Shown: piece by piece, positions 37,897 through 47,767 of the stretch
Numbering within the stretch: the first letter of the stretch is position 1
Layout: each line of letters opens with the position of its first letter
Assembly: GCF_008520305.1 (NCBI RefSeq)
Contig: NZ_ML703284.1
Span: 29,806 to 93,805, forward strand
Reading direction: 5' to 3'
DNA: 64,000 bases
From: Mesorhizobium sp. SARCC-RB16n
GTDB lineage: Bacteria > Pseudomonadota > Alphaproteobacteria > Rhizobiales > Rhizobiaceae
The notes under the pieces: generated by a model
Database searches by the model: none
Seen by the model: only the letters and a program-made list of their open reading frames with translations
Told to the model about the DNA's origin: nothing
Translations under genes and position numbers: made by a program

Positions 37897-39206
37897 GACC
37901 AGTCGCCCTCGGGCGTGCCGTTGAAGCGTTTCTTCAGGTCTGCCCAGCAATCGATGTAATTGTCCTGCCGGGTTTCCAGTTCGGCACCGTAGCGGGTCAG
38001 CATCTGCGGGAAACGGGTCTCGAACATGAAGGCCATGGTGTTGTCGAGCTTGACCGGTTTCAGGTCTGCGTGCGAGGCCTTTTCGAAGCCAGGCGCATCC
38101 GGGCCATGGGCCAGCATCAGATTGTGCAGGCTGATGCCGCCGGGGACGAAGCCTTCCTCCTTGGCATCGTACTGCCCGTGGATAAGGCCCATGAACTCGC
38201 TCATGATGTTGCGGTGATACCAGGGCGGCCGGAACGTATCTTCGGCCACCAGCCAGCGCGGCGGGAAGATGACAAAGTCGATATTGGCGGTGCCCTCCTC
38301 GCCGCTCGGTGCCGTCAGCACGGTGAAGATCGACGGGTCGGGATGGTCGAACAGCAGCGCGCCGACCGGCGAAAAGGTTGCCAGATCATATTTGTACGGC
38401 GCGTAGTTGCCGTGCCAAGCGACGACGTCGAGCGGCGAGTGGCCGATCTCGGTGACGTGGAAATTGCCGCACCATTTGACGATCAGCCGGCACGGCGTTT
38501 CCTTCTCCTCGAACCAGGCGCAAGGTGTCTTGAAGTCGCGCGGGTTGGCCAGGCAATTGGCGCCGATCGGGCCGCGGTCGGGTAAGGTCAGCTTGGCGCC
38601 GTAATTCTCGCAGACATAGCCGCGCACCTCGGCGTCGACCAGTTCGACCTTGAAGACGAGGCCGCGCGGCAGCACGGCGATTTCACCGGGCCGAAGCTCG
38701 ATGACGCCCATCTCGGTGACGAAGCGCAAGCTGCCCACCTGCGGCACAACAAGCAATTCGCCGTCGGCATTGAAAAAATGGTCGTCGACCATCGATGCGT
38801 TGGCGACATAGACATGGGCTGCCATGCCGGTCTGTCCAAGCACGTCGCCGGCTGTGGTAATCGAGCGCATGCCATGGATGAAATCGGTCGGCTCCTTCGG
38901 CATCGGCACCGGATTCCAGCGGTACTGGCCGAGCGCGAGCTCATGATCACCGATATTGGGGGCGGTCTTCCACAAGGGATAGCTCGCCGCCTTGAACCGG
39001 CCCGTGTGCTTGACGCTCGGCCGGATGCGATAAAGCCAGGAGCGCTCATTGGTACCGCGCGGCGCGGTGAAGGGCGATCCGGAAAGCTGCTCGGCATAGA
39101 GGCCGTAGGCCGGCCGCTGCGGTGAGTTGCGTCCCTGCGGCAAGGAACCCGGCAGCGTCTCGGTTTCAAAATCGTTGCCGAAGCCCGGCATGTAGGAAAA
39201 GGCCAT
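37893..39206 (-). CDS. hmgA: Homogentisate 1,2-dioxygenase
   Basis: 437 residues starting [16 protein letters not shown], with GGAGG 4-9 bases upstream of the ATG at 39206. The conserved [10 protein letters not shown] region, the [12 protein letters not shown] stretch and the [16 protein letters not shown] segment provide the His/Glu iron ligands. It opens the ring of homogentisate to maleylacetoacetate. It is the first gene of a coupled operon with the MBL-fold gene and the FAH-family gene, and is divergent from a MarR regulator. Confidence 0.96.
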   Translation of the reverse strand: MAFSYMPGFGNDFETETLPGSLPQGRNSPQRPAYGLYAEQLSGSPFTAPRGTNERSWLYRIRPSVKHTGRFKAASYPLWKTAPNIGDHELALGQYRWNPVPMPKEPTDFIHGMRSITTAGDVLGQTGMAAHVYVANASMVDDHFFNADGELLVVPQVGSLRFVTEMGVIELRPGEIAVLPRGLVFKVELVDAEVRGYVCENYGAKLTLPDRGPIGANCLANPRDFKTPCAWFEEKETPCRLIVKWCGNFHVTEIGHSPLDVVAWHGNYAPYKYDLATFSPVGALLFDHPDPSIFTVLTAPSGEEGTANIDFVIFPPRWLVAEDTFRPPWYHRNIMSEFMGLIHGQYDAKEEGFVPGGISLHNLMLAHGPDAPGFEKASHADLKPVKLDNTMAFMFETRFPQMLTRYGAELETRQDNYIDCWADLKKRFNGTPEGDWS

Positions 39207-39231
39207 CGCTTCCTCCCGGATTGACCGAATT

Positions 39232-39247
39232 GGTTTCATTTGTAACC
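39232..39247. promoter_or_regulatory. Dyad between hmgA and marR-type gene
   Basis: GGTTTCA-TT-TGTAACC is a near-perfect 16-bp inverted repeat (one mismatched pair) in the divergent promoter region, 25 bases from the hmgA start. A second half-like ATGTAAC follows. It is a likely MarR-family operator controlling hmgA. Confidence 0.55.
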
Positions 39248-39293
39248 ATCGAAAATGTAACTATCAATCTTCCGTTTTTCCCGGATGCGGACA

Positions 39294-39737
39294 ATGGACA
39301 TTCTCGAACTCGAAAGCTTCCTGCCGTACCGGCTGTATCGCCTTGCCGATGCAGTCAGCCGCGAATTCTCTAAGGTTTACAAGGACCGCCATGGCCTGAC
39401 CCGGCCCGAATGGCGCACGTTATCGGGATTGGGGCAGCGCGGCACCATGACCGCGACTGCGCTCGGCGAACAATCGGCCATGCACAAGACCAAGGTTTCG
39501 CGGGCGGTGGCCGAGTTGGAACGGCGGCGCTGGCTGGTGCGAACGGCTGACCAGAACGACCGCCGCGTCGAGCATCTGACGCTGACCAATGCCGGGCTTG
39601 CGGCCTATCGCGAGATGGTGCCGCTGGCGAAGGCGTTTGAAAGGGAGTTGCTGGCGAGGCTGAGTCCGGGGGAGCGAGCGGCAGCGACAAGCGGATTGGC
39701 TGCGCTGGAGGCCAGTCTGGCGTCGGACAGAAAATAG
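39294..39737 (+). CDS. MarR family regulator, likely of hmgA
   Basis: 147 residues from ATG 39294 (an ATG at 39285 is an alternative). A winged-helix MarR domain shows in ALGEQSAMHKTKVSRAVAELERRRW, with the DDRR-like wing AD-QNDRRVE. Because it is divergent from hmgA with a shared dyad, it is probably the homogentisate- or aromatic-responsive repressor of the catabolic operon (function analogous to HmgR), inferred from position. Confidence 0.8.
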   Translation: MDILELESFLPYRLYRLADAVSREFSKVYKDRHGLTRPEWRTLSGLGQRGTMTATALGEQSAMHKTKVSRAVAELERRRWLVRTADQNDRRVEHLTLTNAGLAAYREMVPLAKAFERELLARLSPGERAAATSGLAALEASLASDRK

Positions 39738-39764
39738 ATGTTGGCGCGAGGCGCCCCCTCTGTA

Positions 39765-39801
39765 CTGCCGGACATCCCCCCTCAAGTGGGGAGATTGGCA
39801 G
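39765..39801. repeat. Palindromic intergenic repeat (copy)
   Basis: A 37-base imperfect palindrome from CTGCC to GGCAG whose core is ATCCCCCC...GGGGAGAT, preceded by CCCCTCTGTA. The same pattern recurs at 63292-63325, and a short form at 27986-28008. Such elements are found between genes of Mesorhizobium. It lies in the 164-base gap between the MarR gene and tdh. Confidence 0.7.
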
Positions 39802-39901
39802 CTTGGCCGCAGGGGCCATTCTTCAACGTTGAAGGTTAGCGAAGGCCGGGAGATGGCCGGCAGGCCAGAGGGGTGCTGTCCCTCCAGCGTTCAAAGGACG
39901 A

Positions 39902-40936
39902 CTACCAATCCATCACCACCTTGCCCGAACTACCGCTGCGCATCGCATCGAAGCCCGTCTGGAAATCGTCGATGCCGATGCGATGCGTGATCAGGCCGGT
40001 CACATCGAGTGGGCCCTGTACCAGGGCGATCATCTTGTACCAGGTCTCGAACATCTCGCGGCCGTAGATGCCCTTCAAGTGCAGCATCTTGAAGATGACC
40101 TTGTTCCAGTCGATCTCGAAACCGGTCGGAGCAATGCCCAGAATGGCGATCTTGCCGCCATTGTTCATGGTGTCGATCATGTCGCGGAAGGCGGGCGCGG
40201 CGCCCGACATTTCGAGACCGACGTCAAACCCCTCGGTCATGCCGAGCGCCGGCATGACGTCGCGCAGCTTTTCCTGCGAGGCGTCGACGACATGCTGGAC
40301 GCCGAGCTTTTTCGCCAGCGCCAGCCGCACCGGATTGATGTCGGTGATGACAACCTTGCGGGCGCCGACGCACTGCGCCACCAGAGCGCCCATGATGCCG
40401 ATCGGTCCGGCGCCGGTGACCAGCACGTCCTCGCCGACCAGATCGAAGGACAGCGCCGTGTGAACGGCATTGCCCAGGGGATCGAAGATGGCGGCGATCT
40501 CATCGGGCACATCGTCGGGGATCGGCACGACATTGTGCTGCGGGATCGCCAGATATTCGCCGAAGGCGCCGGGACGGTTGACGCCGACGCCGAGCGTGTT
40601 GCGGCACAGATGTCCCCTGCCCGCACGGCAGTTGCGGCAATGGCCGCAGACGATGTGCCCCTCGCCCGACACGCGCTGGCCAACCTTGTATTCGGTGACC
40701 GCGGCACCAAAGTCGGCGACGGTGCCGACGAACTCATGGCCGGTGACCATCGGCACCGGCACCGTCTTTTGCGCCCACTGGTCCCAATTGTAGATATGCA
40801 CGTCGGTGCCGCAAATCGCGGTCTTCTTGACCTTGATCAGCACGTCGTTGGGGCCGATCTCCGGCACCGGCACCTCTTCCATCCAGATGCCCGGCTCGGC
40901 CTTGGCCTTCACCAGCGCCTTCATCATGTTCGACAT
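39902..40936 (-). CDS. tdh: L-Threonine 3-dehydrogenase
   Basis: 344 residues. Catalytic zinc ligands lie at Cys-42, His-67 and Glu-68 (ICGTDVH; TGHEF), and the four structural-zinc cysteines at 97, 100, 103 and 111 (CGHCRNC and following). A GAGPIG Rossmann motif near residue 175 binds NAD+. It oxidises L-threonine to 2-amino-3-ketobutyrate, which Kbl cleaves. It follows kbl by 52 bases on the same strand; the start at 40936 has an AAGGGA site. Confidence 0.95.
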   Translation of the reverse strand: MSNMMKALVKAKAEPGIWMEEVPVPEIGPNDVLIKVKKTAICGTDVHIYNWDQWAQKTVPVPMVTGHEFVGTVADFGAAVTEYKVGQRVSGEGHIVCGHCRNCRAGRGHLCRNTLGVGVNRPGAFGEYLAIPQHNVVPIPDDVPDEIAAIFDPLGNAVHTALSFDLVGEDVLVTGAGPIGIMGALVAQCVGARKVVITDINPVRLALAKKLGVQHVVDASQEKLRDVMPALGMTEGFDVGLEMSGAAPAFRDMIDTMNNGGKIAILGIAPTGFEIDWNKVIFKMLHLKGIYGREMFETWYKMIALVQGPLDVTGLITHRIGIDDFQTGFDAMRSGSSGKVVMDW

Positions 40937-40988
40937 TCTTTTGTCCCTTGAATCTCTTGATCCGGAATCGCTTTTCGGCCCCGGCCGT

Positions 40989-42176
40989 TCAGGAAATCAC
41001 GCCCAATTCCTTGCCGACCGCGCCGAACGCCTCCACCGCGCGGTCGATATCGGCGCTGGAATGCGCCGCCGACATCTGGGTGCGGATGCGCGCCTGGCCT
41101 TTCGGCACGACCGGGAATGAAAAGCCGATGACATAGATGCCGCGCTTTAGCATGCGTGCGGCCATCTCCTGCGCCAGCGTCGCATCACCGAGCATCACCG
41201 GTATGATCGGATGATCCGCACCCGCCAGCGTGAAGCCGAGCTTGCCCATCTGGGACCGGAACCGCGCCGCATTGGCATATAGGCGCTCGCGCAAGGCATC
41301 GCCATTGCGGATCAGTTCGAACACCTTGATCGAGGCGCCGGCGATCGCCGGCATCAGCGTGTTGGAGAAGAGATAGGGCCGCGAGCGCTGGCGGAGCCAG
41401 TCGACCACCTGCCTCTTGCCCGAAGTGTAGCCGCCGGAAGCGCCGCCGAGCGCCTTGCCGAGCGTGCCCGTAATGATGTCCACCCTGCCCTCGACGCCGC
41501 AATGCTCGGCCGAACCACGGCCTTGTCTGCCGACGAAGCCGACCGCGTGGCTGTCGTCGACCATCACCATCGCATCGTACTTCTCGGCGAGATCGCAGAC
41601 ACCCCCGAGATTGGCAATGATGCCGTCCATGGAAAACACGCCGTCGGTGGCGACCAGCCGGAAACGGCAATCCTTCGCTTCCTTCAATCGCGCCTCGAGA
41701 TCGGCCATGTCGTTGTTGGCGTAACGGAAGCGTTTGGCCTTCGACAGCCGGACACCGTCGATGATCGAGGCGTGGTTCAGCGCATCCGAGATGATTGCGT
41801 CTTCCTCGCCAAGCAGCGTCTCGAAGAGACCGCCATTGGCATCGAAGCAGGAGCCGTAGAGGATGGTGTCCTCCAGGCCGAGGAAAGAGGAGATCGTCGC
41901 CTCGAGCTGCTTGTGCTCTTCCTGCGTGCCGCAGATGAAGCGCACCGAGGCCATGCCGTAGCCGTAGCGGTCGAGTGCCTGCGTGGCCGCGGCGCGCAGG
42001 TCCGCGCTGTCGGCAAGGCCGAGATAGTTGTTGGCGCAGAAATTCAACACCTTCTCGCCGCCGACCTCGATTTCAGCCGACTGCGTCGAGGAAATCACCC
42101 GCTCGGACTTGTAGAGGCCGGCGGATTTCAGCCCGGCAAGCTCGCTGTCGATATGGGAGAGAAATGCTGCGGTCAT
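40989..42176 (-). CDS. kbl: Glycine C-acetyltransferase (2-amino-3-ketobutyrate CoA ligase)
   Basis: 395 residues of the PLP alpha-oxoamine synthase family. The PLP lysine is Lys-241 in [17 protein letters not shown], with the conserved DDSHAVGF before it. With tdh it turns threonine into glycine plus acetyl-CoA. It is the first gene of the kbl-tdh pair. Confidence 0.96.
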   Translation of the reverse strand: MTAAFLSHIDSELAGLKSAGLYKSERVISSTQSAEIEVGGEKVLNFCANNYLGLADSADLRAAATQALDRYGYGMASVRFICGTQEEHKQLEATISSFLGLEDTILYGSCFDANGGLFETLLGEEDAIISDALNHASIIDGVRLSKAKRFRYANNDMADLEARLKEAKDCRFRLVATDGVFSMDGIIANLGGVCDLAEKYDAMVMVDDSHAVGFVGRQGRGSAEHCGVEGRVDIITGTLGKALGGASGGYTSGKRQVVDWLRQRSRPYLFSNTLMPAIAGASIKVFELIRNGDALRERLYANAARFRSQMGKLGFTLAGADHPIIPVMLGDATLAQEMAARMLKRGIYVIGFSFPVVPKGQARIRTQMSAAHSSADIDRAVEAFGAVGKELGVIS

Positions 42177-42483
42177 GATCGGGCCTCGTTTGACGTGGGC
42201 AGACTGTCGTCCCGCCCGCGCAAAAAATCCATCGCAAAAGCGACCGGATCAGGTGGCCGGGCAGCATCGCGGAGATGCCATGGATATTGCCGAAGTGACA
42301 GCCGGGAACTGCATCGACTGACGAATGCTCAAATGCAGGCCGGCGGCGAAAGAACCCGATAACCATTTCGTGATCTTCCCGCGCCTGCTCCTTGTAGGCC
42401 GGCGGTCGACTTCCAGTCCTGTTAACGTTTGCTGTTCAATAGTGCCCATACAGAAATCCGTTGGCGAGAGGCCGCCCCCGAAC
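42177..42483. other. Divergent gap between kbl and GGDEF-EAL gene
   Basis: 307 bases without a supported gene. It must hold the kbl promoter on one side and that of the GGDEF-EAL gene on the other. A hexamer TTGACG at 42190-42195 is the only promoter-like element noted, without a clear partner. The open frame of the downstream gene continues back to 42325, but its translation there is low-complexity and is left out. Confidence 0.4.
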
Positions 42484-44556
42484 ATGTCGCAGCAGCCGGT
42501 GCAAACCGTTTCAGGCAAGCTCATATTGCTGATCAAGGCCGGCTACTGGCTGGCGCTGCTGATCATTGCCGCCATGGTGGCGGCTTCCTTCGTCCTGCTG
42601 CAGCAGACCATGGCTACGCAGCAGCACAACAACACGCTGCTCGACATCGTCGGCACGCAGAAGACGTTGTCGCAGCGTATCGTCTTCCTTGCCAGCGCAA
42701 CGGGCGCCGCTTCGCGGGACCAACAACCGGCGCTGGTCAGCGCGCTGAAGCAGGCAACGGCGGAGTTCGAGACGAACTACGATCTGCTGATCAAGCAGAC
42801 AGGGGCGGATCCGCAATCACCGGCCAAGCTCGATCCGAAGTCGATCGAGAGCGTGCTTTTCGCCAAACCCTTCCATCTCGACTATTTCTCGGTTGGCCTG
42901 ATAGCCAATGGCGACCGGCTGGTCTCGGCCTTTGAATCGCAACTCAACCAACTCGACAATGGCGGCTACAAAGGCGGCGCCGAACGCGTCAACCTCGATG
43001 CCTCGGTCGCCAATGCCACGCTGTCGGGCTATGCCGCGCTCGGCCAGCGCATCAGCGCGGATGCGGACGCGCGCTCCGAAAAGCTGCTCACCCTCCACCG
43101 CACGCTGTTCTACGCCACCCTCGGCGTCATCCTGCTGGTGGCGCTGTTCATCTTCAGGCCGATGTCCAACGCGATCCTGCGCAAGACCCGTGAACTGGTC
43201 GACGCGCGCAATTCGATGGCCTTCATCGCGGTGCATGACGGCCTGACCGGCCTGCACAACCGCACCTTCCTGACCGACCATTTCGAGACGCTGATCAAGG
43301 GCGCGCATCGCCGGCGCGAGCGCCTGGCCGTGGTCCAGCTCGACCTCGACCGCTTCAAGCAGATCAACGATACGCTCGGCCACGCCGCCGGAGACTATGT
43401 CCTGGTCGTGACCGCACAGCGCATGCGCGATTCCTGCCGGGCGTCGGATCTGTGCGCGCGGCTTGGTGGCGACGAATTCGTGATGATCCTCAACGGAGCC
43501 GGCAGCACCGAGGACATCAACATGCTGGCACGGCGCATCCTGGTGCACATCAATGAGCCCATCGTGTTCCAGGGCACTACCATCCTTCCCGGCGCCAGCG
43601 GTGGCATCGCCGTCTATCCGATCGACGCCGACAATGCGCAAGACCTGCTCGTCCATGCCGATCTGGCGCTTTACTCCGCCAAGAAGATGGGCGGCGGCAA
43701 CTTCTCGTTCTTCTCCGAGGAACTGCGCCGCGAACTCGACTACCGCAAGCAGCTCGAACACGACATCAAGGTCGCCATTTCCGAAAAGGCGTTCCAGGCT
43801 TATTTCCAGCCGCAGGTCTCGCTGACCGACGGCACCATCAGCGGCATCGAAGCGCTGGTGCGATGGAACCACCCCGAGCGCGGCATGATCTCGCCAGGCG
43901 AGTTCATCCCGGTCGCCGAGAAATGCGGCTTCATGCCTGAGATCGGCCGCATCGTGATCAGCAAGGCGATCAACGAGGCCGCCGAATGGAACCGTGCCGG
44001 GATTGCCTTCGGGCGGCTTGCCGTCAATGTCTCGGGCACCGAGCTGCGCGAGCATGATTTCGATGCGTTTCTGTTCGGGACGCTTGAGAAGGCCGGGCTG
44101 CCGCCGCAGAAACTGTCATTGGAAATCGTCGAATCCGTCATTCTTGACGACGAGAAAACGGGCATCGCGGCCAAGTTACGCCATATCAGGGCGGCCGGCG
44201 TCCATCTGGAACTCGATGATTTCGGCACCGGCTATGCTTCGCTCAGCCACGTCAATCCCAACGAGATCGACCGGCTCAAGATCGACCGCCGCTTCGTCCA
44301 GAACATCCACGAGAATGGCGACAACTCCAAGATCGTGCGCGCCATCACGGAGCTTGCCCGGGGGCTGGGCATCTCCATCGTTGCCGAGGGCGCCGAGACC
44401 GAGGCGGAACTCGACTCGCTGATGGCGATCGGCTGCGACCAGGTACAGGGTTACTCGATCGCCTTCCCGATGCCGCATGACAAGGCACTGGAATGGCTGA
44501 CCGCCCGCATGCCGAAGAGGGCCAAGCTGACGGTATTGCAGGGAAGCCTGGCGTAG
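42484..44556 (+). CDS. GGDEF-EAL protein with a periplasmic sensor
   Basis: 690 residues. Two membrane helices (about 15-37 and 217-237) bracket a periplasmic helical domain with the QKTLSQRI motif resembling PilJ/NarX-type four-helix sensors. A GGDEF domain follows (intact GGDEF at about 327-331) and then an EAL domain (EALVRW at about 455, DDFGTGY later). Both catalytic motifs are intact, so the protein could both make and break c-di-GMP, with a bias set by the sensor. The ATG at 42484 is the first that gives a clean membrane helix. It stands alone. Confidence 0.9.
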   Translation: MSQQPVQTVSGKLILLIKAGYWLALLIIAAMVAASFVLLQQTMATQQHNNTLLDIVGTQKTLSQRIVFLASATGAASRDQQPALVSALKQATAEFETNYDLLIKQTGADPQSPAKLDPKSIESVLFAKPFHLDYFSVGLIANGDRLVSAFESQLNQLDNGGYKGGAERVNLDASVANATLSGYAALGQRISADADARSEKLLTLHRTLFYATLGVILLVALFIFRPMSNAILRKTRELVDARNSMAFIAVHDGLTGLHNRTFLTDHFETLIKGAHRRRERLAVVQLDLDRFKQINDTLGHAAGDYVLVVTAQRMRDSCRASDLCARLGGDEFVMILNGAGSTEDINMLARRILVHINEPIVFQGTTILPGASGGIAVYPIDADNAQDLLVHADLALYSAKKMGGGNFSFFSEELRRELDYRKQLEHDIKVAISEKAFQAYFQPQVSLTDGTISGIEALVRWNHPERGMISPGEFIPVAEKCGFMPEIGRIVISKAINEAAEWNRAGIAFGRLAVNVSGTELREHDFDAFLFGTLEKAGLPPQKLSLEIVESVILDDEKTGIAAKLRHIRAAGVHLELDDFGTGYASLSHVNPNEIDRLKIDRRFVQNIHENGDNSKIVRAITELARGLGISIVAEGAETEAELDSLMAIGCDQVQGYSIAFPMPHDKALEWLTARMPKRAKLTVLQGSLA

Positions 44557-44582
44557 GTAGTGCCCGGCCTGGCTCGGCGCTC

Positions 44583-45011
44583 CTAGCTCCCCACATTCTC
44601 CCGCAACGCCGCGAGCACCTGTGCAAACTCCGCCAGACGCTCGTCGGACAGTCCGGTGCGAAGCCGCTTGTCGAAGACAAACGCCGCTTGCCGCAACGTC
44701 TCGAACAGCGCTTCTCCCGCCTGCGTCAATTCGACCAGGTGAACCCGTCGGTTGACGGGATCGCGCCGCCGCGTCAGCAGGCCCTGCGCCTCCATCGCAT
44801 TGAGATGATGGGTCAGCGTCGCGCCCTGGATGCCGATCATGCCGGCGAGTTCGCGCTGATTGGCAAGCTCGCTCGACTTGACCGACAGCAGCGTGAGCCA
44901 GACCGGCAATGTGCCACCCGCTTCAACCAAGGCGGCGTCGAAAGCCTGGGCGACAAGCTTGGCGGTGCGGCCGAGATTCATGCCGACGGGCGGGCGTTCA
45001 AACGGTGTCAT
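44583..45011 (-). CDS. MarR family transcriptional regulator
   Basis: 142 residues from ATG 45011. MarR winged-helix features are QRELAGMIGIQGATLTHHLNAMEAQGLL and a RRRDPVNRRVH wing. It is divergent from the small membrane protein gene at 45158, with a palindromic operator-like region between them. It probably represses itself and that neighbour; the ligand is unknown. Confidence 0.85.
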   Translation of the reverse strand: MTPFERPPVGMNLGRTAKLVAQAFDAALVEAGGTLPVWLTLLSVKSSELANQRELAGMIGIQGATLTHHLNAMEAQGLLTRRRDPVNRRVHLVELTQAGEALFETLRQAAFVFDKRLRTGLSDERLAEFAQVLAALRENVGS

Positions 45012-45065
45012 GACCTGACAGTAGGACAAGCAGTGGGAAACGTGAAACTCGACTTCATGATTGAC

Positions 45066-45086
45066 ATCTAACCGTTAGATATCTAA
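45066..45086. promoter_or_regulatory. Overlapping palindromes, MarR operator candidate
   Basis: Three half-sites overlap: ATCTAA-CCG-TTAGAT (45066-45080) and TTAGAT-ATCTAA (45075-45086), both perfect. They lie 55 bases from the MarR gene start and 72 bases from the membrane-protein start. Confidence 0.65.
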
Positions 45087-45157
45087 CTTTGTCTTATTGA
45101 TGGCATCGCGACATGGTTGCGGCGCGCAGGCGGCGGGCGAATGAGAGGAATGCGATC

Positions 45158-45565
45158 ATGCAATATGTTTATATCGTCGTTATCGGCCTGCACGTCATGG
45201 CCGGCGTCTTCTGGGCCGGCACGACCATAGCGGTTGCCCGCGATCCGGACATCCGGGCAGAGCGGTTCTTCCGGCCGCAAATGGGCGCGGCCGGTTTAGC
45301 TTTCCTGACCGGTTTGCTGCTCTGGTATTTCTTTCATGAGGGTGCGTTCGGCTCGATGGAGAAAGTGCTGGCGTTCGGCATTTTGACGGCGCTGATCGCC
45401 GCCGGCGTGCAAGGCGCGCTTGTGGGCTCCGCCAGCAGGCAACTCGCCGGCGCCGATCCAGCGACCCAAACGGTGCTGCGCGCGAAAATGACCAGGGGCG
45501 AGCGCATCGCCGGCGGGCTGCTGGTCATCACCGTGCTTTGCATGGCGACCGCCAAGATGTTTTAG
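45158..45565 (+). CDS. Small four-helix membrane protein
   Basis: 135 residues with four hydrophobic segments (about 5-25, 45-60, 65-90, 112-132). The ATG has a GAGGAA site upstream. The start MQYVYIVVIGLHVMAGVFWAGTT resembles CopD/DUF2269-type integral membrane proteins with a conserved His in the first helix. No enzyme motif is visible. Divergence from the MarR gene suggests it is the regulated target, possibly a transport or redox accessory protein; function unknown. Confidence 0.65.
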   Translation: MQYVYIVVIGLHVMAGVFWAGTTIAVARDPDIRAERFFRPQMGAAGLAFLTGLLLWYFFHEGAFGSMEKVLAFGILTALIAAGVQGALVGSASRQLAGADPATQTVLRAKMTRGERIAGGLLVITVLCMATAKMF

Positions 45566-45665
45566 AATCGCACGGCCGGTGAAAGCCGATCATGCGCGGC
45601 GCGCAACGGACCAGAGCGGCAGGTGGCTCTCCTTGCAAAGGCCGTTGCGCGCCACCTGATCGTGA

Positions 45666-47711
45666 TCAAATCCTGATCCCGAACCGTATGCCGTCATAGA
45701 TAGCGGCGTGGATGTTGCGCGAGGCGACCGCATCGCCGATGCGGAACAGGACGAAGCCACCTTCCGAATTGCGCGATGGGAAGATATCGCCGCCGCTCAC
45801 CAGCCGCTCATAGTCGATCGCACCACCGTTCTTCGACAGCGGTTTCAGCGAAAGATACAGATCGTCGAGCGGCAGCGTGCCGTGCTCGACCACCACCTGG
45901 TCGACCCTGCGCTCCCCGCGCCAACCATCGGCAAAGTCCGAAGCGAGTTCCGCGATCAGTTGATTGCCCTCGCGCCGCACCGAGCGCAGGCGCGTGTTGA
46001 TGGTGACGGTGACGCCCTTTTCCTGGAAGGCGCGCATGTACGGCACGTGGTTCATGCCGCCCATTTCGGGAGCGAAGAAACGCTCCGGCGAAACCAGTTC
46101 CAGTCTTGCGCCACTGTTGGCGATCAACTCGGCCGCGCCCATGCCCTGATGGCCGCCATTGTCGTCATAGAGCAGCACGTTTTCGGCCGGCTTGACGCTG
46201 CCGGCCATGATGTCCCAGCTCGACGTGACCAGATTGTCGCCGGAGGCCAGCGGCGGGTTCTGCGGCAGGCCGCCGGTGGCGACGACCACCACGTCAGGCG
46301 CCAGCGCCAGGACGTCGTCCTTCTCGGCCCAAGTGTCGTAGCGGATCTCGACGCCGAGCCGGTCGAGTTCGGTCAGTCGCCAGTCGATGATGCCGATCAA
46401 CTCCTTGCGGCGCGGGTTCTGCGTCGCCAGACGCACCTGGCCACCCGCTTGTGATGATGCTTCCAGGATCGTCACCTGATGGCCGCGCTCGGCCGCGACT
46501 CGCGCCGCCTCCAGTCCGCCGGCGCCGGCGCCGACGACCACGACTTTCCGCTTAGGCCCTTCCGTCTTGACGATGACGTGCGGAATATCGGCCTCGCGGC
46601 CGGTTGCCGCGTTGTGAACGCACAGCGCCTCGCCGCCCTCGTAAATGCGGTCGAGACAATAGGTTGCGCCGACACATGGGCGGATCTCGTGCTCGCGGCC
46701 TTCCATCACCTTCTTGATGATGTGCGGATCGGCGATGTGGGCGCGGGTCATGCCGACCATGTCGAGCTTGCCGGTGGCGATCGCATGGCGCGCGGTGGCG
46801 ACGTCGGAAATGCGCGCAGCGTGGAAGGTCGGGAATTTTGTCGCCGCCCTCACCTCGCCGGCGAAATCGAGATGCGGCGAAGACCGCATGCCGGTCACCG
46901 GTATGACCTTGGTGAGCGCCGCATCGGTCTCGATCGAACCGCGGATGATGTTTAGGAAATCGACCTTGCCGGAGCCGGCCAGCCGCTTGGCGATCTCGAC
47001 GCCCTCCTCCTTCGACAGGCCTTTGTCGAAATCCTCGTCGGCGACCATGCGGATGCCGACGACGAATTTCTCGCCGACCGCCGCCCGCACCGCATCGAGC
47101 ACCATATTGGTAAAGCGCAGGCGATTGTCGAGCGAACCGCCATACTCGTCCTCGCGATGATTGGTGGCAGGCGACCAGAAGCCGTCCATCAGATGGCCGT
47201 AGGATTCGAACTCGATGCCATCGAGCCCGGCCGCCTGGCAGCGCTGCGCGGCCGACGCATAGTCGGCGACAATGCGCTCGATGTCCCATTCCTCTATGGT
47301 CTTGGGGAAAGCACGATGCGCCGGCTCGCGCACCGGCGAGGCTGACAGCACCGGCAGCCAGTCGGCCTTGTTCCAGCCGGTGCGGCGGCCGAGATGGGTG
47401 ATCTGGATCATCACCTTGCAGTCATGCTCGTGGCAGGCGTCAGCGAGTTCGGCCAGCCACGGCACGATGCGGTCGTCATAGACATGCAAATTGCCGAAGG
47501 CGGCCGGGCTGTCGCGCGAGACGATGGCCGAACCGGCGGTCATGGTCAGCGCCATGCCGCCCTTGGCTTTTTCGGCATGATAGAGCCGATAGCGTTCCTT
47601 CGGCATGCCGTCTTCCGAGTAAGCCGGCTCGTGGCTGGTCGACATCACCCGATTCTTCAGTGTCAAATGCTTGAGCTGGTAGGGTTGAAGGAGCGGGTCG
47701 TTGCTGGTCAT
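45666..47711 (-). CDS. OYE/TMADH-like flavoprotein, N-methylproline demethylase type
   Basis: 681 residues. The N-terminal TIM barrel is of the Old Yellow Enzyme/trimethylamine dehydrogenase type (about 1-340), followed by a cysteine segment and a C-terminal FAD/NAD(P) domain (VVVVGAGAGGLEAARVAAERG). The cysteine segment reads C-x5-C-x11-C (RPCVGATYC..., third Cys in ALCVHN), with Ala where the second Cys of the usual CxxC would stand. Similar proteins from rhizobia are called N-methylproline or stachydrine demethylases (StcD-like). The substrate is inferred from family and from the betaine-type cluster downstream. It is divergent from queF. Confidence 0.75.
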   Translation of the reverse strand: MTSNDPLLQPYQLKHLTLKNRVMSTSHEPAYSEDGMPKERYRLYHAEKAKGGMALTMTAGSAIVSRDSPAAFGNLHVYDDRIVPWLAELADACHEHDCKVMIQITHLGRRTGWNKADWLPVLSASPVREPAHRAFPKTIEEWDIERIVADYASAAQRCQAAGLDGIEFESYGHLMDGFWSPATNHREDEYGGSLDNRLRFTNMVLDAVRAAVGEKFVVGIRMVADEDFDKGLSKEEGVEIAKRLAGSGKVDFLNIIRGSIETDAALTKVIPVTGMRSSPHLDFAGEVRAATKFPTFHAARISDVATARHAIATGKLDMVGMTRAHIADPHIIKKVMEGREHEIRPCVGATYCLDRIYEGGEALCVHNAATGREADIPHVIVKTEGPKRKVVVVGAGAGGLEAARVAAERGHQVTILEASSQAGGQVRLATQNPRRKELIGIIDWRLTELDRLGVEIRYDTWAEKDDVLALAPDVVVVATGGLPQNPPLASGDNLVTSSWDIMAGSVKPAENVLLYDDNGGHQGMGAAELIANSGARLELVSPERFFAPEMGGMNHVPYMRAFQEKGVTVTINTRLRSVRREGNQLIAELASDFADGWRGERRVDQVVVEHGTLPLDDLYLSLKPLSKNGGAIDYERLVSGGDIFPSRNSEGGFVLFRIGDAVASRNIHAAIYDGIRFGIRI

Positions 47712-47767
47712 CGTCTTCCTGCCGTTTTAATTTGTGCTAATGAGCGGCAATCCAAGGAAAACCGCTT

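Noticed and set aside
47712-47767. preQ1 riboswitch before queF
   Set aside because: The gap is only 56 bases and shows no preQ1-type pseudoknot pattern.
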